NCBI GenBank assembly: GCA_029204225.1
Contig: CM055111.1
Coordinates: 21,592,507 to 21,656,506 of the forward strand
Source of the DNA: Diphasiastrum complanatum
Lineage: Eukaryota > Streptophyta > Lycopodiopsida > Lycopodiales > Lycopodiaceae
Length of the DNA: 64,000 nt
Direction of reading: 5' to 3'
Below are positions 24,746 through 37,700 of this stretch, one piece after another. Position 1 is the stretch's first letter. Every line of letters begins with the position of its first letter. Position numbers and translations under genes: made by a program. The notes beneath the pieces are model-generated. The model did no database searches and was not told the DNA's origin. It saw nothing but the letters and a program-made list of their open reading frames with translations.

Positions 24746-27700
24746 AGGATGCTGACTTGACAGGGCAGATTGGGCTACGCTGATCTGACAGCGCTGCAGG
24801 GCTTCTTTTGCTCACTGGCAGCCGGTTTGGGCAGCTCACCATGGCTCCTCCTCGAGGGTAAGGCCCTCCTCGTGCCACACGGACTCGCTCCCCTACAGCT
24901 AGCACCTCATCCTCCCCCTCACTGTTGACTCACCCCCTGCTACAGTTCCCCCCTTGCTGCTTGCCACAATACCCTCCCCATCGCTGCTCGTTGACTCCAC
25001 CACGTTGTAGACTGATGATGTGGCAGCGCTGCCTGCCACGCAGGCAACGCTGCCTGTTGATGTAGCACCGCCCCCCACCCCCCCCCCCCCCCCCTTGCCT
25101 CTTCTCCACTTTCACTTTCCTCCTCTTCTTCTTCTTCTGCTCTTCCTTCTCTTTCATCTTCCTCTTCTTCCACCTCTTCCTCGTCCTCATCGATCTCCAA
25201 TCCTTTGAATCTGGCCATTCCTACCGGCCTCCTTCCTATTCCTATTTCCCAAGAACCTGTAAGAATTAATGGTTAATTGTAGAGGCCAGCCTGCGTGCTA
25301 GAAGGCCTATTTTTATTTTTAGTATAGGTACTATCTATTTTTAGTATAGGTACCTAAGTTAGTACCAATTTTGCTAGAATAGTATAGAAATCTATTTTAA
25401 CCAAGTTAGCATAGATTTCTATTGTTAAGACTTCATAATTGGCATTTCAATTGCTATTGTAGAAGGATAGCTTTTGCTTTTCATTGTGGGCAATCTCTAT
25501 AAGAGTAGATGGGCGCCCACCTCCATTGTTATCTCAATTTCTAGCTTATGAAGCATAGCTTCTTGCAGTCTCTCTTCTTCCTCAGCTTGTGGTTGATGAT
25601 TTGTGTGAGTACTAATAAGATTAGTCTACTCCGATTAGAGAATCTCTTCGATTCTAACATGGTATCAGAGCCATCTCGTTAAGATCGGGATCTATGGAAG
25701 GAAGGAGAAGATCAGCGCTGCAGGTTTTACTGGTGGAGATTGCATCTAGTGGAGGTGCTATTTGGTGAAGGTTGTATCTGGTGGAGGCGTCATCTTGTGT
25801 AGGTTTTTCTGGTGGTCACATCTGGCGCAGGTAGCTTCTGGACAGGCAGCAGTATCAGACAAGCAGATCTGAGGGAGGCAACATCCAGGATAGTAGAATA
25901 GGTATTTTCTTGTGCAGGTTTTATGTGGTGCAGGTTTATCTGAAGGTGGCAGCAGCAACCAGACAGGCAGTACTCGAGGCAACAACGATCAGGATAGGTG
26001 TTCCTGAGGGCGGCAACAACTGGAGAAGGCAGTACCTGAGTAGGTAATATCTGGACAGGCAGTACTTGAGGAAACAGTGTCCAGGACAGGTTTTCCTGAG
26101 GGCGGCAGCAGCTAGGGAAGGTGGTATCCGGACAGACCAGAGTCCTCCTCCTTTGTTGAGGGTGTTGGCTCACCTTATTTGGACCTTTCAATGGATATCT
26201 TCCTCACTGGGGATTTTAATGCCCGGACAATGTCACGACAGACAGAGTTCCATGATGCTACAGATCAGACGCGAGCTCATGCCCTTGATAGTGACAGCTT
26301 GGGGATCACCAGGATTTCTGATGATGGACTAGGACCTATTACTTCATATGGTGAGTACCTGTTGCAGTTTGGTGAGGCGCATGAGTTAGCCATTTATAAT
26401 GGCCTACCTCACTGGCCTATTTTTGGCAGCTATACTTGTCACTCTCACAGTGGCGATCATAGTGTGGTTGATTACCTCATGGGGTCACCATCATCCATTC
26501 CTCTCATTCATAGCTTCCGTATCTCCCCTACCACCCTCTTTGATCATTCGTTCCCATCCTTCGCTATTGGCCACCTTCCTCTACCACAACCTCAACGCCA
26601 GTCCATCCTTCCCCATGCACCCAAATACACCTTCCACCCCCTCTCTATCCCACTCTACCAGGAACCTCTTGCCTCCTTACTTATCTCTTTTCCACACAGT
26701 GAACCGCTGGAGTCACAAGCTGCCTTCCTCACCATATTGCTGCTGCTTTGGCTTTCCCCTTATAAACCTCACAAACACAAACTAATCCATCCACGATTAT
26801 CCCGACTTTTCCATCCATCGTGGTATGACGCCGAATGCCGATCCCTTCACCACTCTATCACAGATGCTCGTTTCCACGCCCGCCATCTCCTCCACTCTTT
26901 AACGACAATTGTACAACTGCACACTCCGTCACAAAAAACGTGCCTATGATGACTCCGAAGGAAACCATCTTGTGAACCTCCTTCTCAATTCCTCCTCTGG
27001 TGCCTTTTGGCGCGAGTTTATCCCTCGTGCCCCACCCCCTCTTTTGGACGATTTACATATCTAGACCGACTATGCTACCCAACTTTACACTATACCTACT
27101 GATATGCCCATCTCCATCTCTCCTCGACCTTCAGACTTCATCTTTTTCACCCCTGACTTGGTTCGGGCAGCAATCAAAAAGCTGAAAACCCACCACACAA
27201 GAGACATTGCAGACCTTGAGTCTGAGCTACCGATTCACGCCCCCGATACCCTTGCCCCTACGCTATCCACTCTCCTTAACCATGCTATTGTTGAGGGCTT
27301 CCCATCCTCTTGGTGCACCAACATCATACATCCTCTCCATAAAAACGGTGACCCCATGGTACCTCGTAATTACCGCACTATTATGATTGGACATGTTCTC
27401 GAGAAGTTATATGGCGTCATCCTCCAATCTGCAGTTAGCTCAGAGGCAGAGTCCAGGAGATTACATGCTTTCGGTCAGGCAGGGTTCCGCGCTCATTATT
27501 CCACTACAGATCACATATTCACACTTCGAGTCATCATTGAGGAAGCTAGACACAGGAGAGAAAAGGTTTATGGTTGTTTCTTGGACTTCAGGAAAGCCTT
27601 TGATTCTGTCCCACTCTCCTTACTTATCCAGAGACTCCGAGACCTGGGCTTCTCTACAGATATTATTCTAGCTGTCATGTGTCTCTATGAGAGGGTTTTG

Positions 27701-28637
27701 GGCTGCTTTCGTCATGGTAGTGGCATTTCTGAGCAGATCTGGAGTACCATTGGGGTTAAGCAGGGATGCTCTCTCTCACTAGTTCTCTTTGGATTATATA
27801 TTTGATGAGCTAGAGCAGGTCATCTCTCAGTGTGGTGGGGAGGGTTGTCAGTTGGGAGACCTTTTGATTGCCATCCTTCTCTATGCGGATGGTGTAGTAC
27901 TAGTCTCCCATACCAGAGAGGGATTACAGAGACAGTTGGACTGTTTACACACCTTTTGTACTCAGTGGGGGATAGGGGTGAACTTGTCGAAGACAGTTAT
28001 GGTCTTCAATACCTCTCGGTCCTTCATGCAACGCCAGGAGCTTACCTTTGAGGGACAGTCCCTAGAGGTGGTCTCTTCATACACTTACCTGGGTGTGCTC
28101 TTCTTTGGTCCTACCTTGACATGCGGCTACTTCTAGACTTGGGAAGGGCCATTCTTCCCTAGTCCAGCTGGAGAGATTCTGCTTCCGTAAGTCTATTCGT
28201 GATGCCCTGAGTAAGTGCAGACTGTTTGACACCATCGGATGACCTATCAGATGATGAGGCCTAGCGTACTCAGCCACCACCTCCTGCCAGATCTACACGA
28301 GCCTCCAGAGCTACCAGAGCTCCTCAACACCAGCTTCTATGGGTATCAGACGTTTTTTTTGGGATTGATATTTTATTCTTCCTCTTTACTTTCCTCAACA
28401 GAGAAGGCGGTTAAGCTCTTGCACCTGTACTCTCTTTAGAGTTGGAGGTTAAGCTCTTATATGCTTTTTACAATTCTATATTGGATGTGTCTTTAACTAG
28501 CTAGAGAGATTTCTATATTGTTTTTTCCACTTAGACTAGCGATTTTTATGTTGTCCGACATGGGAAGTGTTCCTACGAGATATGTACTTATTTCTTCTGT
28601 CTTATGTGCTCTTGGGCACCCAATAGACATTAATATA

Positions 28638-28734
<97 letters not shown>

Positions 28735-31700
28735 ATGTGCTGCCGCCTCCCCTGCATCCTCCCTCCTCGCTATAGCTATTACGCTGCCGCCTCCCCTACA
28801 TTCCCCCCCCCCCCCCCCCCCGCGCTGCAAATGAACCCCCCCCCCTGCTGCCATCTCCCTCACCCCCGATCTCCTCGTCGCAGTTGTCCCGTCCCCTGCT
28901 GCCACCACCGCTACATCCCCCTCCCTAACTGTAGATACGCCGCCCCCTGCTGCCACCTCCACCACCTCCGCTCCCCCCGCTGCAGTTGTCCCGCTCCCCT
29001 GCTGCCACCTCCCCAACATCCGCCTGGGTCAGGATATTGGTTTGGATAGAGATCTTTTATTGCAGCATGTTATTTTCCACCAGAGTCCTCGTCTTTTGCA
29101 AAGGATATTGGATCTCCATATCAGGACCTCTCACCAGATATTATCAAATTCTCAGAGTAGGGGCATATTCTCCTCACAGGAGACTTTAATGCCCGGACGT
29201 CTTCGAGACAGACAGAGTTCTTCGACACCTTTGATCAGCTGCGTGTTCGTGCCCTCGACAGTGATATGCTTGGGGTTACCAGGACCTCCGCGGACAGTTT
29301 GGGACCTATTACTTCATATGGTGAGCACTTACTGCAAATTGGAGAGGCGCGCGCATGAGCTAGCCATTTATAATGGCTTACCCTGCTGGCCACACTCAGA
29401 CAACTATACATGCCATCCTCACAGTGGAGGACATAGTGTCGTTGACTATCTCATGGGGTCACCATCCTTTGTACCCATAGTCTCTGACTTCTGCGTTTTT
29501 CCCACCACCCGTTCTGATCACTCTTTTCTCTCCTTCGATATCGGCCACCTCCCACCCACTCATTCATCTACACTACCCATGATTACCCGAGCACCCACGT
29601 ACACATTTGATCCCATTTACATGCCACTGTACTGGCAGTCCTTGGCTTCACTTTTACATTCCTTTCCTCATGACAGTCCAGTCGACACCTAGGCTGCTTT
29701 TCTCACCACCTCTCTCCACACGGCTTCATGGTCAGGGCTACAGATTATCGTGGTTCTCTTAGGCATCGCACCTCCTACTTGAGTCATTTGGTATCTCCAT
29801 CACAGACCTTCCCTCAGGCACACATCAGTATATCAGACGATTCCTCTATCGCACATATCTAGAGCGGACTTGGCATAACCAGCTAGGAGTTAAACCAGCT
29901 TTCTACCGGACACATTTCTTGGAGCTGGATGCATCTGGGACCCCGGTCATGCCACGCTACTTGGAGTCGGGACTATCACATTGCCTCAGATTCACACTGG
30001 GACAGCTCAGGGTGTCTTCTCATAAGCTAGCTATTGAGATGGGGAGCTTCCATGGTATTCCCAGAGAGGAGCGGATTTGCTAGCTATGCTCTCTAGGTGA
30101 GGTGGAGTCAGAGGAGCACTTTATCTTTAGATGCCCAGTATACTTTGGGATCAGAGGGCGATATCATTGCCTATTTCGAGACATGCCCACCACTCTACGC
30201 TCCCTCATAGTCTATGAGGACCCACGATGTGTCGCTTCTGTTGGTACGCGAGATGTTCATACTACGGAGAGATCTATACGGGAACCCCCAACATTTCACC
30301 TCACAGCCACTGATTACTTCATTCTTCACTAGGCGGAGATCGCGTGATTTAGTGCTCGAGGATGATGATTTTGACAACGACGAGGATGATAGCTGCTCAC
30401 ATGCTCATAGAGATCAGAGACAGTGTACCCCCCACCATCACCATCACGCTATTACTAGGATCACTAGACATCCTACTACACATGCTCATGCTCAAAGATC
30501 TCTGCTTGCGGATCTGTCATCGCTGGTGCCCATCGTTCTGCTGCTCGCAGGTTTGCCCTCCCCCATCGCGATGGTGATCGCTGCTCCCATCTGCCAGCGC
30601 CATCCTACGATCCTACTAGCTTGCAGATCTGCCCCTATCAATGCTCAACACCTGATCGGACCAGACTTCTTCCTGTCTGCCATCGCTGTTGGCTCGCATT
30701 TCGGTGCGGATCTAGCCTAACAAACATCTGCCTGAGATGCCTTGCCGTAAAGGGGCTCTTGCCCATCCTTCCAACGCTGCTTTGTCTTCTTCATCTGCTC
30801 CGTCTTCCTCTTCCATTTCAGATCCACCTTCATCTTCACCTTCTATTCCAGTTGCAATCCCTATCTCTTCGTCAGATCCTATTCTTGCTAATAGTGAATC
30901 CATTATAGCCGATCCTTTGACCCCGAATACCCCAGAAGAGGAATCACTTCTGCCTCCAGCCTTTATGATCTCCGTCATTCGTGCAGATTAGTTACATTCC
31001 TATGAATATCTCAACAACCATTGAGAAAAACTTTCTTCTCTTGAAGCTATTATCCAAACGGTGCAATCTCATCTTTAGAAACTAGATTCGTCTATTTATG
31101 ATCTCAAGAAAGAAGTTGCAGCGAAGCTCCCTTTCATTCGACTACTTCAGCTAAGATCCAACAGCTTGAAAGCCAAGTGGAATGGGCAGATGTGCTTAAA
31201 GGTCCTAATACTGCTGTTCTACCACCTCCACCTTCATTTATCTCAGCTACGTTTACCGAGAGCCGTTTGCGAGAGCAAAAGGATCTTAATGTCCGAGTCA
31301 GAGGTATTATGAACTCCCATGGTGCTGTTGGTGAAGCTAAAATGTTTCTTGAAGAGAGTCTTCAACACCACCACAAAGATATGGATACTGCATGGCGGCC
31401 TAAGAAAGATCCAGGGACTCTTGTCATACGTTTTGCATCTGGAACTGGTCGTCATGAAGTGCTAGGGAAGAGATCTACACTGAGGGGTACCGCGATATAC
31501 CTGGATGAAGACCTTACTTTCATTCAGGTTCAAGAACGGAAAAAAGCAAAACAGGAGGCTATAACCAATGGAAAGCGGGTGATCTACAGGGATAGTATCA
31601 TTCGTTTTGTAGATATTAAACCTGTTGCTATTAATGAGATATCTGAGATTGTTTAGAGTTAGTGAGATAGTTAGAGCACTGAAGAGATGCCAGTTGAATC

Positions 31701-34700
31701 TGTAAATGGTCTTCGTACCATATAATCCTGGACATTATCCCTTCTTAGTTAGTTTGGTTTTTGGTATGCTGTTTGACGACATTGCTCCGCCTTGGTTCCA
31801 TTTTACCTAATGTACTTGTTCGTCTTATACGGCTTTTGGCATGGAAAAGACGTTAAAAAAGCTTTCTTCTTTCTTTCTTTCTTCTCTCTCTCTCTCTCTC
31901 TCTCTAACAATCCATTTTTCGTGTTCTAGGATTTGGGTGTGAGGAATTTATTCAGTTGGTGCTGTTTCCAAGCAAATGGTGTCACGTTTTGCATGTAATT
32001 AGCCACGTGCTCAATAATAAACATTGTTAAACGTAGCCACTTGAAGAAGTATGCACTGGAGTAAAGCCTAAAGTGTCTCACTTGTGAGTTTTTATATGTG
32101 TTGCATTTGCCCATGTACCTGATGAAAAGCAATAGAAGCTGGACACTAACTCCACCAAATCAGGTTTTGTCGATTATGTTCACAAATCAAAAGCTTATAG
32201 GCTATATGATCTTTTTGTTAAGAAAAGAATTGTCAATAGAGATGTCATATTTGATGAGTATGGAAATACAGGTCGTATACAAGATTCTCAACCAAATCAA
32301 ACTCAAGAATTGGACTTTGATGGAGCCTTGAAAAGTGTATTTGATCATGATTTATAGGATGTCAAGCAAGAGGATCAATCTAAGAAAGAACAGGTGCAAA
32401 ATGTACCTTAAGAGAAGCTGAAGAGACCAAAATGGTTTCGTAGAACCTTTGGAGATGTGGATGCATCAAATCAAGCTGAACAGGGCACAAGAAGAATCTT
32501 GCAGGATAGGAGACAACCTCCTAGTATGAATTTTTCCCTATTGCTTCAATTATGGATGTGTAGGAACCTAGTACTTTATGAAGGAGGTGCTATGGATGAA
32601 GAGTATAGGTATCATCAAGAACAACACTTGGGATCTGGTGGAGCTTCTCAAAGGCAACAAGGCTGTATGTACAAAGTGTGTGTACAATGTGAAACCCGAA
32701 GTGGATGGATCATTGCATAAGTACAAGGCAAGGTTGATAGCCAAGGACTATATGCAAAAGGAGGGCATCAACTTCAAGGAGACATTAGCTCCCATGGTGA
32801 AGATGCACACTATCAGATCCATCATAGCTCTTGCCACACAATATGAATGGGATCTTTAACAAATGGATGCGAAATTAGTGTTCTTGAACGGTTACATTGA
32901 TGAGGAGGTTTATGTCACTCAACCAAGAGGGTTTGAAGTGAAAGGCAAGGAGTTGCACATATGCAAGCTAAAGGAGGCCTTGTACGGTCTTAAACAAGCT
33001 CCTCGTGCATATTCTAGGATCGACGAGTATCACACAAAATAGGGGTTCATCTCAAGAGTACAACGGATCCCATATTGTATATCTTTCATTTTGATGGTGA
33101 GATACTCATCTTGATTGGTAGTGATAATGCCCTAATTTATAAGATCAAGAGAAGTTTTTCTCAAGAATTTGAGATGGAAGGATTTAGGGCAGCTTATTTT
33201 TTGTTTGGGATGTTGCACCTCTTGAATTAAATTTGAAATTTCACTTAGCATAAACAAAAGAAGAAGTGAATGAGACTTTGTTTAGACAACTTATGGGGAG
33301 TCTCAATATGCTACTATCACTAGGCCATATATTTCATACACAATTGGTACTATAATTTAATATTTGTTAGATCTTAGAAAGTCACATTGGTGTGCAACAA
33401 AAAGACTTTTAAGATATCTCAAAGGCACATTCAATTGTTGGCTTGAATATGTCAAATCTTGAGATTTCACATTATAGGGATTTTTTGATGATGATAGGGT
33501 AGCTGATATTGAAAGCATGAATCTATTTCTGGTTGTCTTTACCCTTGGTCTTGCAGCAATCTCATGGGCCAACAAGAAGCAGTACTTGGTTATGCATGTT
33601 GCTTGCAGAATGTTAAGAAGTACAGGTTGATGCAACTCCCATTCATCGTGATAACTTGAGTTGCATACAAATTGATAAGAATCCTGTTTTCCATGCTCAC
33701 ACTAAACATACAGAAGTTCACCATCACTTTATTCAATGTACCCACAAACGAGCAGTTTGCATACATCTTGACAAAGGACCTTAGCAAGGAAGTTCGCTTG
33801 ATGTTAAGGCTAACCAACTAGTCATTAAGGGAGAGTAATGTAGGAAATATGACATGCACTAATGTGCTGCTCATTTTCGGTTATTTAGCTTAGCTTAAGT
33901 GGAAGCCAACAAGGCCCGCATGAGTAGGGTAGCACCTACTTGAATATTGCCTTCATGGCAGTTAGAGATTTTTTGAGATTAATTTTACTTCACTTGTACT
34001 TTCAGTTATTCAGTTGCGAGTGTGGCAACTTTAGGGTTTATTGTGCTCTTTTGTGAATGATTTTACAGTCTTCGGGTTGATGCGTAGTTGTGGTTGTGGG
34101 TGTGATGGATGATTAGCAACCTTCGAAACATAAGGCAAGATTGGTAGCTAAAAGGTTCGCCCAACAAGAAGGGTTGTTTGCTCGTGTCACGTTGACATTT
34201 ATGAAGACCATGTTGGCCTTGGTAGCGGTTGAATGGGATATCCAACAGATCGATGTCAAGAGTTCCTTTCTCAATGGGCAACTATAGGAGGAAGTTTACA
34301 TGGAGCAGATGATGATCGCAGTCGCGAAGCTTTCGCGAAGGAACCACGACTCTCTTGCGCTCGGATGGAGTTCAGATGCGATCGTTGGACACTGCCAGCT
34401 GAATCACTCCTATAGTCCTCCAGAGTGTAGTCAGGCACTGCTGATCTACGTTTATAAAATTAATGCAGCATTCAACATAGTTTCAACCAAGGTGCGGAAT
34501 TGAAATGAACAAGAAAAACTCAGACACACGATTAACAGCAGATGCATTTGCATTCGAGATCAGACACAACGAGAAAAACATCTATATTGATCTTTCTTTG
34601 ATTTCTTCAAGCACTGCATGCAAATCCACGCAGTGCGTTGGCGTGGGAGAAAAACACACTTCTCTCACGAGCAATCATCTCGCTTTACTAGCGGACAACT

Positions 34701-37700
34701 GGATCTACAGATCCTAGACAGAATTATCTTCGCACGCATGCGGACATGTATTCTGTATTTCGTCTTGATTGCTTACTTGCATCAGACTACTAGATTACAC
34801 TGTATGTGCACTCTGTTGATCTATATGTCAAGTATCATCCAGTAAGTATAGTCGCTCTATGTAAATCTAAGATTAGAGTGATTAAGCATCTACAACCAAT
34901 CAGGGAATTACAAGAGTGGCAGATTAGCCACGACCTAAAATGTATCTGTTGACGCATGCCATCAGATCATATATCTGTACTTCTGGGTACTTGTGTGATC
35001 TTTGTTGGTACTCTTTGGAACGTGAGGGCAAAACGGGTTTCGCGACATTTTTCGTGTCGCGTCATTGGTTTTGTTTCGCTCGTCTGCTTTGACCCTCGTG
35101 TTTGCGAACCGTTCGTCTTCGTTTCCTTTGACTTTCGTGTTCGCGAAACTTTTCGTGCTTCGTGTCTCCTGACTTTCGTGTTCGCGAACATCTTCGTCAG
35201 GCTGAGGGTTGAAAGCTAGCAAGGCTTTGTAGTTATAAACATTTCGTTTCTTTGGCTCCCTCTCAAAGCATGATAGCTTTACGATCACGAGATTGCTCCT
35301 TCGTCTCTCAAAGAGTCCTTTGTCCAGGGCTTTAGTGAAGATGTCAGCAACCATGTCGTTCGTTCCGATGAAGGTGGTCTGCAGCAGCTTCTTTTCAATT
35401 AGATCCCTGATCAAGTGGTACTTGATCGCAATGTGCTTCGTTCTGGAATGGAACACGGGATCTTTCGTCAGGTGTATTGCAGAGGTGTTGTCCATCTGCA
35501 AGACCAGGGGCTCGTTCCTTGTTTCGCCCAATTCGTCCAGGAACTTCCTTAGCCAGATTATTTCGTTGGCCATCTTTGCTGCTGCAACATATTCTGCTTC
35601 GCAGGATGACTGGGCTACAACGGTCTGCTTCTTGCTGACGCAGAGAACTGTTGCTCCTGATGCAATGGTGCATCCTCCTGAGACGCTTTTACAGTCGTCC
35701 TTGAGAGATGCCCAGCTAGCATCGCTGTAGGAAAGTATCCTGAAACCTGCATCACAACAATAACACAAGCCATAATCCCTCGTTAATTGAAGACATTGCA
35801 AAATGCGTTTTGCAATCTTCCAATGTGTCGAGCCTGGATTCGTGCAGAATTGGCTCATCCTGAACACTGCATAAGCAATATCAGGGCGTGTGTTGTCTGC
35901 AAGGTACATCAGTGATCCTATCAGCTTCCTGTAAGGTGCTGCATTTGTTCTCTCTCTTCCTCAGTCTTTGGACAGTCGTTGCTTGTCAGCACCGTCCCTG
36001 CGAGCATTGGAGTGTTCGCTCCTTTGCAGTTCAGCATCCCAAAGTCCTCTAGGATCTTCTGGGTGTATTTGGACTGGTGAAGGTATAACTTACCTCCCTC
36101 GTAGTCCCTTTCAATTTGTAAGCCTAGGTAACACCTGGCTTCTCCCAGATCCACTATCTCGAAATGTTTCGAGATGTCTGCCTTTACTTCAGCAATTAGC
36201 TGCTCACTCCTGCAAAGTATCAGAGTGTCGTCCACATATACAGCCACTATGATGATCTGCCCATCTGTAACTCTGACATATACATTAGAATCAGCCAACA
36301 AGGCTTGAATCCTAATGATTTCAGGGCTTGATCTTTCTTCTTGTACCATTGTTGGGCTGATTGTTTCAGACCGTAGATACTTCTGTGCATTCTGCATGCA
36401 TAGTCAGGAAGTAAATTCGAGACATATCCTTGGGATTGATCCATGTAGACCTCTTCGTCTAATTCGCCATGCAAAACGGCTGTCTTCTTGTCCACAACGT
36501 GGATCCTGAGGTCATAAGCTGCTGCATATGCAAATAACAGACGTAGGGACGAATGTTTGACGGCAGAAGAGAAGGTTTCAGAGTAGTCAATACCATATCT
36601 CTGAGAGAAACCTTTCGCTACCAGTCTTGCCTTGTATTTCGTGATGTTCCCATCTGGTCCGTATTTGAGCTTGAAAACCCATTTGCATTTGACAGTCTTG
36701 CGCTTATGTGGTAACGGCTCTAACGTCCATACTTGGTTCTTCCTCATGGACTCCATCTCTTCGTTCATGGCTTGGATCCATCTGTCCTTCTCTGGACTGT
36801 CAATCACTTCCTCGAAAGTCTGTGGTTCGCCACTGGATCCGTAGAACTCTTCTGATGTGGAAGCTGAGCTGCCTGGCACATATCTTGCTCGCGCTCTTCG
36901 TGGTTTTGTCGACCTTCTGGGAGATCCTCCTAAGATAGCTATGCCTTTGCCTTTGTCTGCTCTGCTCGGTCCGGAATCATCTTGGTTTATAGAAACTGCG
37001 GCGGCAGGTTGCCTCTCGAATCTTTCTTCGTCAGATTTGTCGCTCGAATGGGAGACGACTCGAAAATCTTCGTTTTCGTGTTCGTCCTCTGCTCCCTCTG
37101 TCGTTGGTGGCAGGTCATAGTACTGTCTCTCCAGAACTTCGTAGCTGACAGGATCGTCATTGGCCATTGTCCTGCTCTCATCGAATCTGACATCTCTCAC
37201 TGTTTTCACAGTGTTCGTGTCTGGCATGTAGACTCTGTAGTATGACGAATTGTTGTCATAACCTACCAGAAATCCCTGCTCGACTTTCTCATCAAGCTTC
37301 TTTTGAAACTTTTTAGGAATATGTGCATAAGCTGCACAGCCAAAGATTCTGACGTGAGACAGATTGGGCTTTCTACCCCACCATAGCTCATGTGGTGTCG
37401 TGTGAGGGACACTAGACTTGCCTGTTCTGTTCTGGATGTATGCGGCTGTAGCTACTGCTTCAGCCCACAGTGCCCTTGGAGCTTTCGAGTAGGCCATCAT
37501 GCATCTGGCTGCTTCCATCAGGGTCCTGTTCTTTCGTTCAGCAATACCATTGTGCTGCGGTGTGTAGGCTGCAGTTCTTCTGTGAATGATGCCACGATCA
37601 TTGCAGAAGTCAGTGAAGGGATTCGAGATGTATTCGCCACCTCGATCTGTTCTGATCTGCTTCACTTTGCTGCCTATACATCTCTCAGCCCAATTCGCAT

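Larger units (their letters stand above)
24743..28732 (+). mobile_element. LINE, most complete copy, with copia LTR inside
   Basis: An ORF1 start (MAPPRG at 24841, with a stop soon after) and Ser-rich N-terminus run to 25257. A copia LTR with primer-binding site and leader (25258 to about 26165) interrupts it. ORF2 then resumes in the endonuclease and continues through the linker and RT to about 28136. The 3' part (28139-28640) ends in a variant hairpin (28606-28619), ATTAATAT and a 93-bp CT array. The ORF1 C-terminus and endonuclease N-terminus are missing, and the zinc region is lost. Confidence 0.75.
28733..30500 (+). mobile_element. LINE copy with internal RT deletion
   Basis: It starts at the CT array with a poly-C-bearing Pro-coding segment (28733-29035). 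Endonuclease (29160-29550) and linker (to about 29720) follow, then a jump to the RT thumb and zinc C-terminus (29735-30310) and PIP-like motif (30304-30327). The central RT is missing. It lacks its own 3' UTR: another LINE-derived element starts at about 30500. Confidence 0.7.
30500..31905 (+). mobile_element. ORF1-only LINE derivative with (CT)n tail
   Basis: A leader (about 30500-30736), an ORF1-like gene (30737-31656) and then directly a 3' UTR ending ACGGCTTTTGGCATGG, GACGTTAAAAAAG and a CTTT/CT tail (31861-31905). No endonuclease or RT sequence lies between ORF1 and the tail. The 3' end resembles that of the full LINE family, although the hairpin stem has two mismatches here. The architecture recalls half-LINEs such as mammalian HAL1. 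Confidence 0.6.
32090..34090 (+). mobile_element. copia remnant, 5'-truncated
   Basis: It runs from the integrase C-terminal region through RT and RNase H to a purine tract (33827-33835, AAGGGAGAG) and a putative 3' LTR starting TGTAGGAAATATG at 33839. It is heavily broken by stops and frameshifts. Confidence 0.7.

Noticed and set aside
27880-27930. Active LINE RT at 26950-28136
   Set aside because: The catalytic box reads YADG instead of YADD and the frame is shifted just before it, so this copy cannot be active.
34956-35219. Plus-strand frames inside the copia LTR (also 34300-34845 and 39464-40452)
   Set aside because: The same frames recur in both LTR copies and have no domain; they are by-products of LTR sequence.
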